Program-made: the position numbers and the translations under genes
DNA from: Bacillus pseudomycoides
GTDB lineage: Bacteria; Bacillota; Bacilli; Bacillales; Bacillaceae_G
Direction: 5' to 3'
Length of the DNA: 64,000 nt
NCBI RefSeq assembly: GCF_022811845.1
Contig: NZ_CP064266.1
Location: forward strand, 4,402,001 to 4,466,000
In this document: piece by piece, positions 55,933 through 64,000 of the stretch
Layout: each line of letters starts with the position of its first letter
Position numbering within the stretch: the stretch's first letter is position 1
Notes under the pieces: generated by a model
The model's database searches: none
Told to the model about the DNA's origin: nothing
What the model saw: only the letters and a program-made list of their open reading frames with translations

Positions 55933-55972
55933 AAAAACTCCCCTAAATACATCCATGTGTTTAGAAGAGTTT
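55933..55972 (-). terminator. Terminator after the gene at 56038
   Basis: AAAACTC, CTAAA and ACA arms pair with TGT, TTAG and GAGTTTT around a CCATG loop; on the minus strand the stem is followed by TTTTTATT. Confidence 0.65.
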
Positions 55973-56037
55973 TGGATTACTTTATTTTACAAGATTCATG
56001 TATTGAATCCTCTTTCTTTATAACTCGCTTATATTAA

Positions 56038-56532
56038 CTATCTCTTTTCAAAATAAGCGATGATTTTTCCATCACCGGGGTACTCACCATCCCAGCCACA
56101 AGGAAAACCACCTGCTTTATAGATTTCAAACATAGTTTCAAAGAAATCATTTTTCTTCCCATTTATAGCACGGCTAAAAGCACAATTATTGAGATCAGCA
56201 ACAACCTCATTGAAAAATCCATCCATTCTAACTGCACTATGCCTTACATGATCGTCAATAACCTCTAACATATTATGGAATCCCTTTGGTCTTTCGGTTT
56301 CTGACAGCCTATAATACGCTCCTCGAACTTTACTTTTTTCTAGCTCTCTTATATCTGTCCACGTGTATTCATCCTCACCATATACTTCCTCATAAGCGAG
56401 CAATTCCGCTTGCTGCATCTCGGTAACGATAGATATTTTATTCGAAAGTTTTTTAGTTAAAGGAGTAAACTGAAAATCTTTTGAGAAACCAACTACCTCT
56501 TGTACCCATTCATTATATTCCTCACCGTTCAT
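56038..56532 (-). CDS. Small protein of unknown function, paralog of the 46808 relic
   Basis: The 164-residue protein has a helical N-terminal half and the C-terminal stretch NNCAFSRAINGKKNDFFETM followed by AGGFPCGWDGEYPGDG, shared with a decayed copy at 46808-46980. I do not know the family. The presence of a relic copy in the immunity array suggests the same kind of role. Confidence 0.65.
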   Translation of the reverse strand: MNGEEYNEWVQEVVGFSKDFQFTPLTKKLSNKISIVTEMQQAELLAYEEVYGEDEYTWTDIRELEKSKVRGAYYRLSETERPKGFHNMLEVIDDHVRHSAVRMDGFFNEVVADLNNCAFSRAINGKKNDFFETMFEIYKAGGFPCGWDGEYPGDGKIIAYFEKR

Positions 56533-56711
56533 TCTTTATTAAACTACCTTTCTTGATGCTTGATTACACCTCATTAAGACCATTCGTAAACGAAACGTAT
56601 TTTTGAAAAAATAACCGGTTATACAAAAAGAGAAACAACGATAGAGTTTAAAGATCGTTATTCCCCTCTATTTTTTAACTTTGAGCGTTAAATTTTTTCA
56701 ATAATATTTTG

Positions 56712-57146
56712 TTACAGTTTCCGTATGTTGTTTTTCCAATTCAGATAACTATAATCAACCTCTTCTTTTAATTCAAAATAGTTTTCCCAAGTATCTTGTA
56801 CATGATAAAGTGTTTCGCCTGCATCTACAAAAACATCCCTATAATCATATAGATACTTCCAATCATTATCATTATTAAAGTAATACATTGCAAATTGATT
56901 GCCCTCATCATTTAACATGTCGTCTGCAAACACACCACCCCACTTTATATAGATTTGCGTGCCAGTCATTTGTCTAAGCTTAAACTTATTAATGTCATCT
57001 TGAGACTTTTCTTCAAATTCTTTACTAAATAAATTATTTTCAATGATCCACCCCAGAAACATACCAGTATGTACATATGCTTGTTCCATTGGCAAATCCT
57101 CCGGAAAATCACCATTATAGTGGTACTTTGCCTTATCATAAATCAC
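56712..57146 (-). CDS. DUF7832-like protein
   Basis: GTG 57146 is chosen: it lies nine bases after AAAGGAG and gives the family start MIYDKAKYHYNGDFPEDLP. The 144-residue protein continues with EQAYVHTGMFLGWIIENNL, the pattern of DUF7832. Such genes are frequent near toxin-immunity loci. Function unknown. Confidence 0.65.
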   Translation of the reverse strand: MIYDKAKYHYNGDFPEDLPMEQAYVHTGMFLGWIIENNLFSKEFEEKSQDDINKFKLRQMTGTQIYIKWGGVFADDMLNDEGNQFAMYYFNNDNDWKYLYDYRDVFVDAGETLYHVQDTWENYFELKEEVDYSYLNWKNNIRKL

Positions 57147-57265
57147 GATGTCCAGCTCCTTTTCATATCTCATTCATTTTACACACTATTGAAAATCAAA
57201 CAATGCAACTATTATAAAAATCTTATATACAATGACTCTATTTTTATTAAATTTGTATATTTATC

Positions 57266-57385
57266 CTATCTATATTTGAATCCTGTAGCATCAAAATAAG
57301 CATCACAGCTCTCACCAGAAGGAATATATACTTCCCCTGAAATTTCTATATACCCGATAGTAAACTCGCCAGATTTCCAGTCATA
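57266..57385 (-). pseudogene. C-terminal relic of an unrecognised protein
   Basis: A frame without a start reads YDWKSGEFTIGYIEISGEVY and continues to CDAYFDATGFKYR before a TAG. It ends like a complete protein but is cut by a stop upstream. Probably a decayed gene of the same accessory set. Confidence 0.4.
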
Positions 57386-57428
57386 TTATGAGGAAGTTCT
57401 TATATGATAATGAATCAACTTTTGTGTT

Positions 57429-58433
57429 TTATTCTTCAACTAAGGATTTTTTTACAGTACTTTCTATTTGTTCTCTTGTTCGCAATTGATTAAGCGAAAA
57501 ACTTCTTGTATAGGATGATTTCCCAATATTAACAAACTCCATTTCAAAATTATTGTTAGGTTTTTCTGTTTGCAATAAAGAAGACACTTTGTAAATATCG
57601 TCAATGAGTTGTGGATTTTTCTTATAATTCAACATATCATCTTTAAATTGTAAAATCACCTTATAAGTTTTGCACTCTCCGTTTTCTATATGATTACAAG
57701 AAATGCTTTTGAACGTTACATGTTTATTTTCAACTTCTTTCATTCTGTCATGAATTTGCGTTAGGATTAAATTGTTCCAATACTCTTCTGAAGCATTTTT
57801 CATTGCGAATAGCAACTGATCTTTTGATTTGATTTCTTGTATATTTTCCAAATTTAAATGAGGTAACTTATCCTTATTATCTAGTATTTCAATTTTTGTT
57901 ATTTGTTTATTATTGTTTTTGACGAGTTGCAATAGAGCAAATAAACGATCGAGTTCTTTCGTTTCAAATTCACTATAATCTAGATTTTGGACAGATTTTA
58001 ACGTTACGAGTAATTCAGAAGGAGGCGTTCTATGGCTTTCTTCCATATCATCAATTATATATTGAATTACATTTTCATCAGGTGCTGGAATGTATCCTAA
58101 CTTTTCAATTTCTTTCAATAACGGTTCAAATTTTTTGTACTCTTCATTTATCTTTAAACCATTTTGGTAGTCATCCCCTATAATGGTAGAGTTAAATAAA
58201 CCATTCACTTCCACCTGAAACTGAATGTTCTTATTATCTTTCACTTGAACCGTGTGCCAAGTGTGTCCCCCATTTCCTCCATTTATACTACCCCACTTTG
58301 TTACGATAACATCAATACTGTATTTGTCTTTTATATATTTTTGTATTTTCTCGTCCTCCGTGGTTTGAGAGAAAATGAGCATAAATAATGCTATAATAGC
58401 AATTGCAATTATCGAAGTTTTTTTTATATTCAC
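57429..58433 (-). CDS. Membrane-anchored or secreted protein of unknown function
   Basis: GTG start at 58433 after GGAGGTGA. The 334-residue protein has an N-terminal membrane segment (6-22) and then a soluble, charged region likely outside the cell; it includes VTKWGSINGGNGGHTWHTVQ near residue 45 and two Cys around 246-253. Family not recognised. Confidence 0.65.
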   Translation of the reverse strand: MNIKKTSIIAIAIIALFMLIFSQTTEDEKIQKYIKDKYSIDVIVTKWGSINGGNGGHTWHTVQVKDNKNIQFQVEVNGLFNSTIIGDDYQNGLKINEEYKKFEPLLKEIEKLGYIPAPDENVIQYIIDDMEESHRTPPSELLVTLKSVQNLDYSEFETKELDRLFALLQLVKNNNKQITKIEILDNKDKLPHLNLENIQEIKSKDQLLFAMKNASEEYWNNLILTQIHDRMKEVENKHVTFKSISCNHIENGECKTYKVILQFKDDMLNYKKNPQLIDDIYKVSSLLQTEKPNNNFEMEFVNIGKSSYTRSFSLNQLRTREQIESTVKKSLVEE

Positions 58434-58566
58434 AATTCACCTCCTGCTATATTTTAACATATAGACATCTCTCTTTCTTCATTCTATATGAGATTCAACT
58501 CACATCCATTAACTTAAGAAATTCATTGTTCTCAAAGTGAAACATAAATTAAATGCTCATAGATAA

Positions 58567-58666
58567 CTGTGAGAGACAAAATGTTAGTTTTGAAGTATTT
58601 TAAAATCTTAACTTGATTGCCATCATAAAGTTTCACTTTATAAGGTATTTTCGGTCCAACATTATT
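58567..58666 (-). other. Coding-like relic in a 414-base gap
   Basis: The 58434-58847 gap has one short open stretch (NNVGPKIPYKVKLYDGNQVK) with a stop just before it and no start. Nothing else is seen in the gap. Confidence 0.2.
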
Positions 58667-58847
58667 TCAAAACAACAATTTAAGCGTGACTTTAAACTAT
58701 GGTGACTTTGTTTCTTAGTTTATTTCTGTATATCATTCACCAATCATATAAAGTAAAGAAAGATAACAACTATATTTCAAAGTGCTAAAAATGGAATCCC
58801 TTATTCATTTTTTTCTGATAGATGAGAAGAAAGAAGAGAGTTTATAA

Positions 58848-59053
58848 ATGACTGTAGTGAAAAACGGAACATTGCAAGTGCCTAGAGCAAGCATCTACTA
58901 TGAAGTACGCGGAAAATGGCCTGTCCCTCTAATGATCCATGGCGGTGGTGGTGGCGCTGATAAATTCCTTAAAGTCGCTAACCATCTTGCTGATTGATAT
59001 ACAGTTGTTACCTACGATCGCCGTGGTCAACGGATTTACCGTCTAGATGCAGA
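58848..59053 (+). pseudogene. Alpha/beta-hydrolase N-terminal remnant
   Basis: ATG 58848 opens a frame with MIHGGGGGADKF and YDRRGQ, the oxyanion region and first strands of an alpha/beta hydrolase of the haloperoxidase type. Codon 50 is TGA (58995-58997), probably from CGA, and the gene stops abruptly after about 68 codons. The nucleophile region is missing. Confidence 0.75.
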
Positions 59054-59080
59054 GTGCCGAAAAAAAAGTGAAGTAAACAA

Positions 59081-59122
59081 AAAATAACTCCAAAATCAAC
59101 TTTTATTGTATATTTTGGAGTT
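59081..59122. terminator. Terminator-like hairpin
   Basis: TAACTCCAAAAT pairs with ATTTTGGAGTTA, with A-rich sequence before and T-rich sequence after. Confidence 0.65.
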
Positions 59123-59185
59123 ACTTTACATTTACTTCTTAAATTGATGAGCATGTGTTGTGCCAGAACCAACTGGAAATGGAAA

Positions 59186-59212
59186 CGGCAAGCGGGTACA
59201 CTCCGCCTGCCG
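59186..59212. terminator. GC-rich hairpin after the lipoprotein gene
   Basis: CGGCAAGCGGG and CCGCCTGCCG form a strong stem, followed by ATTTTTTA on the plus strand. It can end transcripts of either direction. Confidence 0.65.
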
Positions 59213-59217
59213 ATTTT

Positions 59218-59598
59218 TTATAGCTTCGTATGTATTTGAATTCCTTTCGCTTTCTCTTCTTTACCCTTCACGCGTACAATTAAATCATATGATCCGGATT
59301 TTGGCGCTTCAAAAGAAAGCAAACCTTCTTTTTGAGAAGTGACTTCTTCTTCATAAATGACCTTATCGTCTTTTGTGACTTGCAATAAAATCGTACCTTC
59401 TTCAACGGCTGCCTCATAAGGAATTTCCACATTTCCTTTTTCAGCTTTAATCGTTTGCACATCGTGATACCCTTGCAGGGAGCCAATTTTTAAAGTCGTT
59501 TCGCCATTTTTTTGAACCTTTGTAACTTTTGTTGCTGTATTGCATGCGCTTAACAATACAACAAGAGCGAGAATGAGAAATGAACGTAGCAATTTCAT
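59218..59598 (-). CDS. Small lipoprotein
   Basis: ATG 59598 after AAAGGGG is chosen over an upstream in-frame ATG. The 126-residue protein has a signal with lipobox LLSAC near residue 19. The mature part is a single beta-sandwich-like domain (KAEKGNVEIPYEAAVEEGTI, then SYDLIVRVKGK). Membrane-anchored outside; function unknown. Confidence 0.8.
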   Translation of the reverse strand: MKLLRSFLILALVVLLSACNTATKVTKVQKNGETTLKIGSLQGYHDVQTIKAEKGNVEIPYEAAVEEGTILLQVTKDDKVIYEEEVTSQKEGLLSFEAPKSGSYDLIVRVKGKEEKAKGIQIHTKL

Positions 59599-59922
59599 AG
59601 AGATTCCCCTTTCTTTTTTATCATTATAAAATTTTTCCATTGCGGTAACTATTTTATCATTTTTTTATAAGACAACATACTCATCAAAATTAAAAATTGT
59701 TATTTACTGATAACCTGTATGACATCCGCATCCTTTCAGCCTAATAAACTCCCGAAAATTTACTTAATCTACATTTCTTTTTGTAAATTTTAATACAGAT
59801 TCTTTTGAACGTTCGATTTCATTTTTATTTTCATTATAGAACTTTGACACATACGGAGTTATTTTTTGTTTACTTATATTCGTTAGATTTCTTACGTTAT
59901 AATTCTTTCCTATGGTTGGCGA

Positions 59923-60070
59923 TACCCCATCGCCATCAAGCTAAGATAAATTTGTATCTATATAATCAAAAAAACGCTATTCTTTTTGTAGAAATATACA
60001 GAAAGAATAACGTCTTTTTTGCTTAATGGATAGTGTTAAAACTTTAGCTTTATGGCGATGCGACGGTACC
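59923..60070. mobile_element. MITE-like element with IS231/IS4-type ends
   Basis: The ends share TACC...CATCGCCATCAAGCTAAG at the left and its imperfect complement at the right. Inside is a hairpin, ACGCTATTCTTT/AAAGAATAACGT, and no gene. The same terminal words occur beside the IS4 transposase fragment at 61590. It resembles the small cassettes derived from IS231. Confidence 0.6.
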
Positions 60071-60113
60071 TCATATAGTCGTTTGATAACTTTATATATT
60101 TACATGATTTTCG

Positions 60114-60435
60114 TTAGCGGAAGTTAATTTCATTTTTAGCTTTCTGAATAATATCTGTTATAAATGGCGTTTTTTTATTTGTGTATGCGACTCTATCGCG
60201 ATGATGTTTTTCAACTAATTTTTGTTTTAATTGATAATACTGTTGGAGTGTATCAGGATGTTTTTTTAGATAATCTCTCAATAAGATATTACTGTTCCAT
60301 TCTTCACTCCCTAGTTCATAAACGTGCAAATGATGTGTTCCCGCTCTCTATAATCCCTTTTAGAAGCTTTTGTTCATCTTTAAATTGTAGTGCCCAATCC
60401 GGTATATACTCCTCAATAACAACGGGTCTTTCCAT
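60114..60435 (-). pseudogene. GrpB-family (UPF0157) nucleotidyltransferase-like, internal deletion
   Basis: The N-terminus from ATG 60435 reads MERPVVIEEYIPDWALQFKD, a GrpB start. The C-terminal part reads HHLHVYELGSEEW and LLRDYLKKHPD, a GrpB end. About 80 residues between them are missing and the two parts join out of frame. Confidence 0.8.
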
Positions 60436-60613
60436 ATTTCTAATCCCCCTTATGTATTTTGCGCTTGAACATAATATCAAATTTAGATGAGAAAGCTACT
60501 TCAAATGAATAGAATCCACTCTTTAGGAATACATAAAATATATACATACAAGCTTAGTCTAATCACTACATCCTTAGTGAAAGCATGATTCTATAAATTT
60601 TGGAGGAAGACAT

Positions 60614-61564
60614 ATGCATAAAAAGGTTCTCCTGTTTACAGATTTGGGAATTGATGATGCATTTGCTATGCTGTACACCTTTTTTCGTAAAGATATTCAA
60701 CTTATAGGGATTGTAGCCGATTATGGAAATGTATCAAGAGAAAATGTAATAAGAAATATTAACTATTTGAAGTACATTGCGGGAAGAAAAGAGATACCTG
60801 TATTCCTTGGTGCTTCTGTACCGTTGACAGGTATATTGGTTCAGTATTTCCCTGAGGTACATGGAAAAGTCGGATTAGGACCTATCATTCCCCCTGAAAT
60901 CTCTTATCCAGTTTATCCTTTAAATGATATTTATCAAATTATACATTCAAATTTGGAAGACCTTACAATTATCAATTTGGGAAGACTTTCTTCGCTAGCT
61001 ACGACCTTTGTATTGAATTTAGAAACAATGCGAAACGTAAGAGAATGCATTTGCATGGGCGGAGCTTTTTTCTATCCAGGTAACGTGACTGCCGTGGCTG
61101 AAGCTAACTTTTACGCAGACCCTTATGCAGCAAACTTAATTCTGCAGCATGCGAAGAACTTGACAATTATTCCGTTAAATGTAACTCAACATGCAATTGT
61201 TACACCCGAAATGGTCCAGCAAATCGATGCATTTCATCGGAATACACAGGATCTTGCAGGACTCATCATCAAACCTATGTTAGACTATTATTATAATTTC
61301 TACTCCAAGTCTAATCCTGGTATAAGCGGAAGTCCTATGCATGATTTTGTAACAGTGTGGTATTTGCTGAATCAAGAGGCTGTTAGCCTTTCAAGAGTAC
61401 CCATTAAAGTAATTCCTGATCAAGGAGAAGGATTTGGTCAAAGCATTGCAGACTTTCGTTTTGTTACTAATCCAGGCTATAAAACGCATAATGTAGCTTT
61501 TCAGTTTGATTATGAAAGATTCAAGAAGGATATTATGGAAACGTTCTTAAAGAAGAGAGTGTAA
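60614..61564 (+). CDS. Inosine/uridine-preferring nucleoside hydrolase-like protein
   Basis: ATG 60614 follows TTGGAGGAAG. The 316-residue protein has the IUNH architecture: LLFTDLGIDDAFAML at the N-terminus, VADYGNVS, CICMGGAFFYPGN, EANFYADPYAA and MHDFVTVWYL. The usual opening is DxDxxxDD; here the first Asp is Phe, so a calcium ligand is missing, although some Bacillus relatives also lack it. Hydrolysis of nucleosides is likely but not certain. Confidence 0.82.
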   Translation: MHKKVLLFTDLGIDDAFAMLYTFFRKDIQLIGIVADYGNVSRENVIRNINYLKYIAGRKEIPVFLGASVPLTGILVQYFPEVHGKVGLGPIIPPEISYPVYPLNDIYQIIHSNLEDLTIINLGRLSSLATTFVLNLETMRNVRECICMGGAFFYPGNVTAVAEANFYADPYAANLILQHAKNLTIIPLNVTQHAIVTPEMVQQIDAFHRNTQDLAGLIIKPMLDYYYNFYSKSNPGISGSPMHDFVTVWYLLNQEAVSLSRVPIKVIPDQGEGFGQSIADFRFVTNPGYKTHNVAFQFDYERFKKDIMETFLKKRV

Positions 61565-61589
61565 CATACTTTATTAACTTCAGATAATG

Positions 61590-62002
61590 GGGTAGCACCA
61601 CATCGCTATCAAGCTAAGCTTATGCAAAGTCAATTTTAGGCGAGATTGTTTCTTTTTTCTAAAGGCTACGTGTAGGGAATTTAAAGATTTGCATACGAAA
61701 TAAACCCTAATGGGTTTCATTTTTTTGATTTAAGCCACTTGATTAAATCGTTGATTCAATCCCTCAGGGCTGATGAGCACTTTTGTTGATGCTTCCAAAC
61801 AGCTAGATAATTGAGTTAAAGAAGTCGTAGCGATATTTTGACTCATCCATACACATAAAGCGACTAAATCTTTTGCTTGGTATTTACTGGTTCGTTGCAC
61901 GAAACCAACATCTCTAGCAAGATCTCGTAAGGTATTTGAAGATAAAAAGCTTTGAATCTCTTGAGCAAATAGTTGTAATTCATCAGATACAGAAATAGAC
62001 AT
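61590..62002 (-). mobile_element. IS4-family element remnant
   Basis: The stretch includes a terminal sequence (CACATCGCTATCAAGCTAAG, 61598-61617) and the N-terminal transposase fragment described separately. The other terminus, expected before 62068, is not recognisable. Confidence 0.6.
61730..62002 (-). pseudogene. N-terminal fragment of an IS4-family (IS231-like) transposase
   Basis: These 90 codons read LSSNTLRDLARDVGFVQRTS, LVALCVWMSQN and SPEGLNQRFNQVA, the N-terminal domain of IS4/IS231-like transposases. The catalytic DDE part is missing. Confidence 0.8.
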
Positions 62003-62067
62003 ACAAAAAAGCCATCCTTTCCTATGATTCTACAGAAAGAATAGCGCTTTTTTCGTAAACTAAAAAG

Positions 62068-63198
62068 TTATTTTAATGTCTTTTTTACAAACAAAATAAA
62101 AATTAACAGACTAATAAACCCAGATACAGCACAAACAAAAAATAACATTTGATATCCCATGAGTTGTGAAACAAACCCTAGTATAATAGACCCTAAACCA
62201 ATCCCTAAATCAAAAGCAGTAAAAAATGTAGCGTTCGCTACTCCCCTTTTCTCTAGTGGAGCTAATCGTATCATTGCTACTTGAAGAGCAGGTTGTGCTG
62301 ATCCGAATCCAACTCCGTACAAAATAGCTGTAATAACTAGTCCGACAAGCCCTTTGGTCATTGTTAGGACGAATAGTGCGACTATCAGTGTAAAAAGCGC
62401 AGGAACAATAATGACTCCTTCTCCATGTTTATCAGATATCTTCCCTGCAAGTGGTCTAATTACGGTGAGCGTGACAGCATAAACTAAGAAAAAAGTACCA
62501 GCATTAACTTGAATATTTGACGCAAACAGTGGTAAAAATGTTGTAATGCCACCAAAAGTAAGGGATAGGAAAAATGTAACAATAGCGATTGGTAAAACAG
62601 TTTTTTCAAAAAATGATATTGGTTTTTTTGATATATGTTGAACTGCTGGAATTTTTGTAGCCAGCGAAAGTATGAATGCAATAAGTGCTAATGCTGTGCA
62701 TAGAAGAAATAGATAATGAAATGAAAATGATTTTGCTACCCAAAGACCTAATATTGGTCCTATAGCCATACCTAAAGTCATTGCAAGTCCATACCATCCC
62801 ATTCCTTCTCCGCGACGAGATTGTGGAATCACATCAGTCACAGCTGTTCCGATCGAAGTTGTAGCAATTGCCCAGCTGATTCCATGAAGGATACGTAATA
62901 CCACTAAAAATGTAACTCCTGTTACCCAATCATAAAAATACATTGTAATTGCAAAAAATAGTAGTCCGCTTATTATAAATACTCGTCGACCATATCGATC
63001 CATTAATCCTCCAACAATAGGACGTAAAATGACTGCCGATATTGTAAACACTCCTATAATAAATCCAACTTGAGATTCACTTCCACCTAATTGTTTAATA
63101 AAAATAGGTAGTGTTGGCATGAGTAAATAAAAACCACTAAATAGTAATAATGCTGTAATGGTCAGCATTATATAGTTTTTTGTCCATAAACGTTCCAT
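62068..63198 (-). CDS. MFS transporter (multidrug-efflux type)
   Basis: The 376-residue protein has 11-12 membrane segments, the motif-A loop GLMDRYGRR after TM2 and the RILHGISWAIATTSIGTAVTD segment with the motif-C-like GLAMTLGMAIGPILG, typical of proton-coupled drug exporters. Substrate unknown. The leader contains a 17-bp perfect hairpin. Confidence 0.88.
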   Translation of the reverse strand: MERLWTKNYIMLTITALLLFSGFYLLMPTLPIFIKQLGGSESQVGFIIGVFTISAVILRPIVGGLMDRYGRRVFIISGLLFFAITMYFYDWVTGVTFLVVLRILHGISWAIATTSIGTAVTDVIPQSRRGEGMGWYGLAMTLGMAIGPILGLWVAKSFSFHYLFLLCTALALIAFILSLATKIPAVQHISKKPISFFEKTVLPIAIVTFFLSLTFGGITTFLPLFASNIQVNAGTFFLVYAVTLTVIRPLAGKISDKHGEGVIIVPALFTLIVALFVLTMTKGLVGLVITAILYGVGFGSAQPALQVAMIRLAPLEKRGVANATFFTAFDLGIGLGSIILGFVSQLMGYQMLFFVCAVSGFISLLIFILFVKKTLK

Positions 63199-63244
63199 TG
63201 TAATGTAAGCCTGCTTTCTATCGTTTAATAAGTTGAGAATGGAA

Positions 63245-63287
63245 AGCTCGCATCAATTGGGTCCTAACTGCCCAATTGATGCGAGCT
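63245..63287. promoter_or_regulatory. Long perfect hairpin in the MFS leader
   Basis: AGCTCGCATCAATTGGG pairs over 17 bases with CCCAATTGATGCGAGCT around a 9-base loop. It lies about 45 bases before the MFS start and after the azoreductase terminator. It lacks a T run and could be an attenuator or operator. Confidence 0.45.
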
Positions 63288-63294
63288 AAACCAA

Positions 63295-63335
63295 TAAAAA
63301 AGCAGTACCACCGCTATAAAAGTGTTGGTACTGCC
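63295..63335 (-). terminator. Terminator after azoreductase
   Basis: GGCAGTACCAAC pairs with a GTGGTACTGC arm and is followed by TTTTTTATT on the minus strand. Confidence 0.8.
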
Positions 63336-63361
63336 ATATAGAGTGACAAATGTTTTGTTAA

Positions 63362-63988
63362 TTAGAACGTACTTGCTACTTTATTCGCTTTTTCAAGCCC
63401 TGCAGCAATAATTTCTTCTGCTTTATCTGGGAATTGGTAGTGACCTTCAATTACTATTTTTTCTATATCTTTTGCACCGAAGAAGCCCATCATACTTGCT
63501 ACATATTTAACAGCCATTTCCATTTCAGCTTTTGGTCCTTCAGAATATACACCGCCACTTGCGTTTAATAATGCAATTTTTTTATTTCCAATGAGACCTA
63601 CTGGACCTTCTGACGTATATTTAAATGTTTTTCCCGCGCGGTTTAAGTAATCAATATATGTGTGTAATACAGCTGGAATTGTTAAATTCCATAATGGGAA
63701 ACCAAAAACAACTTTATCAGCTGCAAGGAATTGATCTAAATATTTATCCGCAACAGCTACTGCTTTTGCTTCTTCTGCTGTTAAATCAAATCCTCTACTA
63801 GACTTAAATGTGCCGTTAATCATATCTACTCCTACATATGGCAATTCCTCGTTGTATAAATCAAGCTCTACTACCGTCTCATTTGGATGAGATTCTTTAT
63901 AACTTGCTAAAAAAGCCTCATATAATTTCACACTAACTGCTTGTTCTGCTGGACGATTGTTTGCTTTTACAAATAAAACTGTTGTCAT
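63362..63988 (-). CDS. azoR: FMN-dependent NADH-azoreductase
   Basis: The 208-residue flavodoxin-like protein has the AzoR landmarks: the FMN-phosphate loop near residue 9-17, FGFPLWNLTIPAVLHTYIDY, and NASGGVYSEGP. It reduces azo dyes and quinones using NADH. The start ATG 63988 follows GAGGAAAA. Confidence 0.92.
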   Translation of the reverse strand: MTTVLFVKANNRPAEQAVSVKLYEAFLASYKESHPNETVVELDLYNEELPYVGVDMINGTFKSSRGFDLTAEEAKAVAVADKYLDQFLAADKVVFGFPLWNLTIPAVLHTYIDYLNRAGKTFKYTSEGPVGLIGNKKIALLNASGGVYSEGPKAEMEMAVKYVASMMGFFGAKDIEKIVIEGHYQFPDKAEEIIAAGLEKANKVASTF

Positions 63989-64000
63989 GCTTTTTTCCTC

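Noticed and set aside
1..64000. tRNA or rRNA genes
   Set aside because: No tRNA cloverleaf or rRNA sequence was recognised on either strand.

Overview
The window looks like a chromosomal segment of a Bacillus cereus-group bacterium. It is AT-rich, ribosome binding sites are strong AGGAGG types, and TTG and GTG starts are common. It carries familiar group genes: serC-serA-DUF1015, endonuclease V, secreted pullulanase, azoreductase, an HssRS/HrtBA heme-tolerance system, a SAM-I riboswitch, and interspersed repeats of the kind scattered through B. cereus genomes. Most genes lie on the minus strand.

Positions 1-6000 hold a SAM-riboswitch-controlled M20 amidohydrolase (cut by the window edge), a large SF1 helicase, a glyoxalase-family pseudogene, an esterase and D-cysteine desulfhydrase. 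Positions 6353-11027 form a tight five-gene operon that reads like an undescribed small-molecule pathway: two tandem E1-like (ThiF/MoeB) adenylyltransferases, a UPF0756 membrane protein, a lipoprotein alpha/beta hydrolase, and an isopropylmalate/homocitrate-synthase-like enzyme with a C-terminal cupin. A decayed sucrose locus follows (scrK intact, scrB broken).

Positions 13269-26331 contain the heme-efflux transporter HrtBA with a clear HssR box, its two-component system HssRS, and a recombination scar made of hssS and hrtB pieces. Between them lies an ABC operon whose permease and histidine kinase are fused in one 1215-residue protein, followed by a LuxR-type response regulator. A regulator/MFS pair (15201-17183) carries a matching palindromic operator in front of each gene.

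Positions 26533-34160 hold housekeeping and serine-biosynthesis genes and a TPR-membrane/AAA+ ATPase pair. At 34391-34812 there is an apparent ORF-less HEARO/IscB-type omega RNA beside endonuclease V.

Positions 35563-52191 are mostly a polyimmunity array of small proteins without a visible toxin: Imm22 x2, Syd x3, DUF2185/Imm33-like, DUF1444-like, Imm50, SUKH-4-like x2, Imm3, SMI1/KNR4 and Imm30. It is interrupted by a penicillin acylase pseudogene, an SDR, a MazG-like relic, an IS66 relic, and an IS1595-like element with a HEAT-repeat passenger gene. A pullulanase and more small orphan genes follow. The right end (58848-63988) has gene relics, an IS231/IS4-type MITE, a broken grpB, a nucleoside hydrolase, an IS4 transposase fragment, an MFS transporter and azoreductase.

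All family names come from reading the protein sequences; no database search was run. Several single-base lesions could be true pseudogenes or assembly errors.
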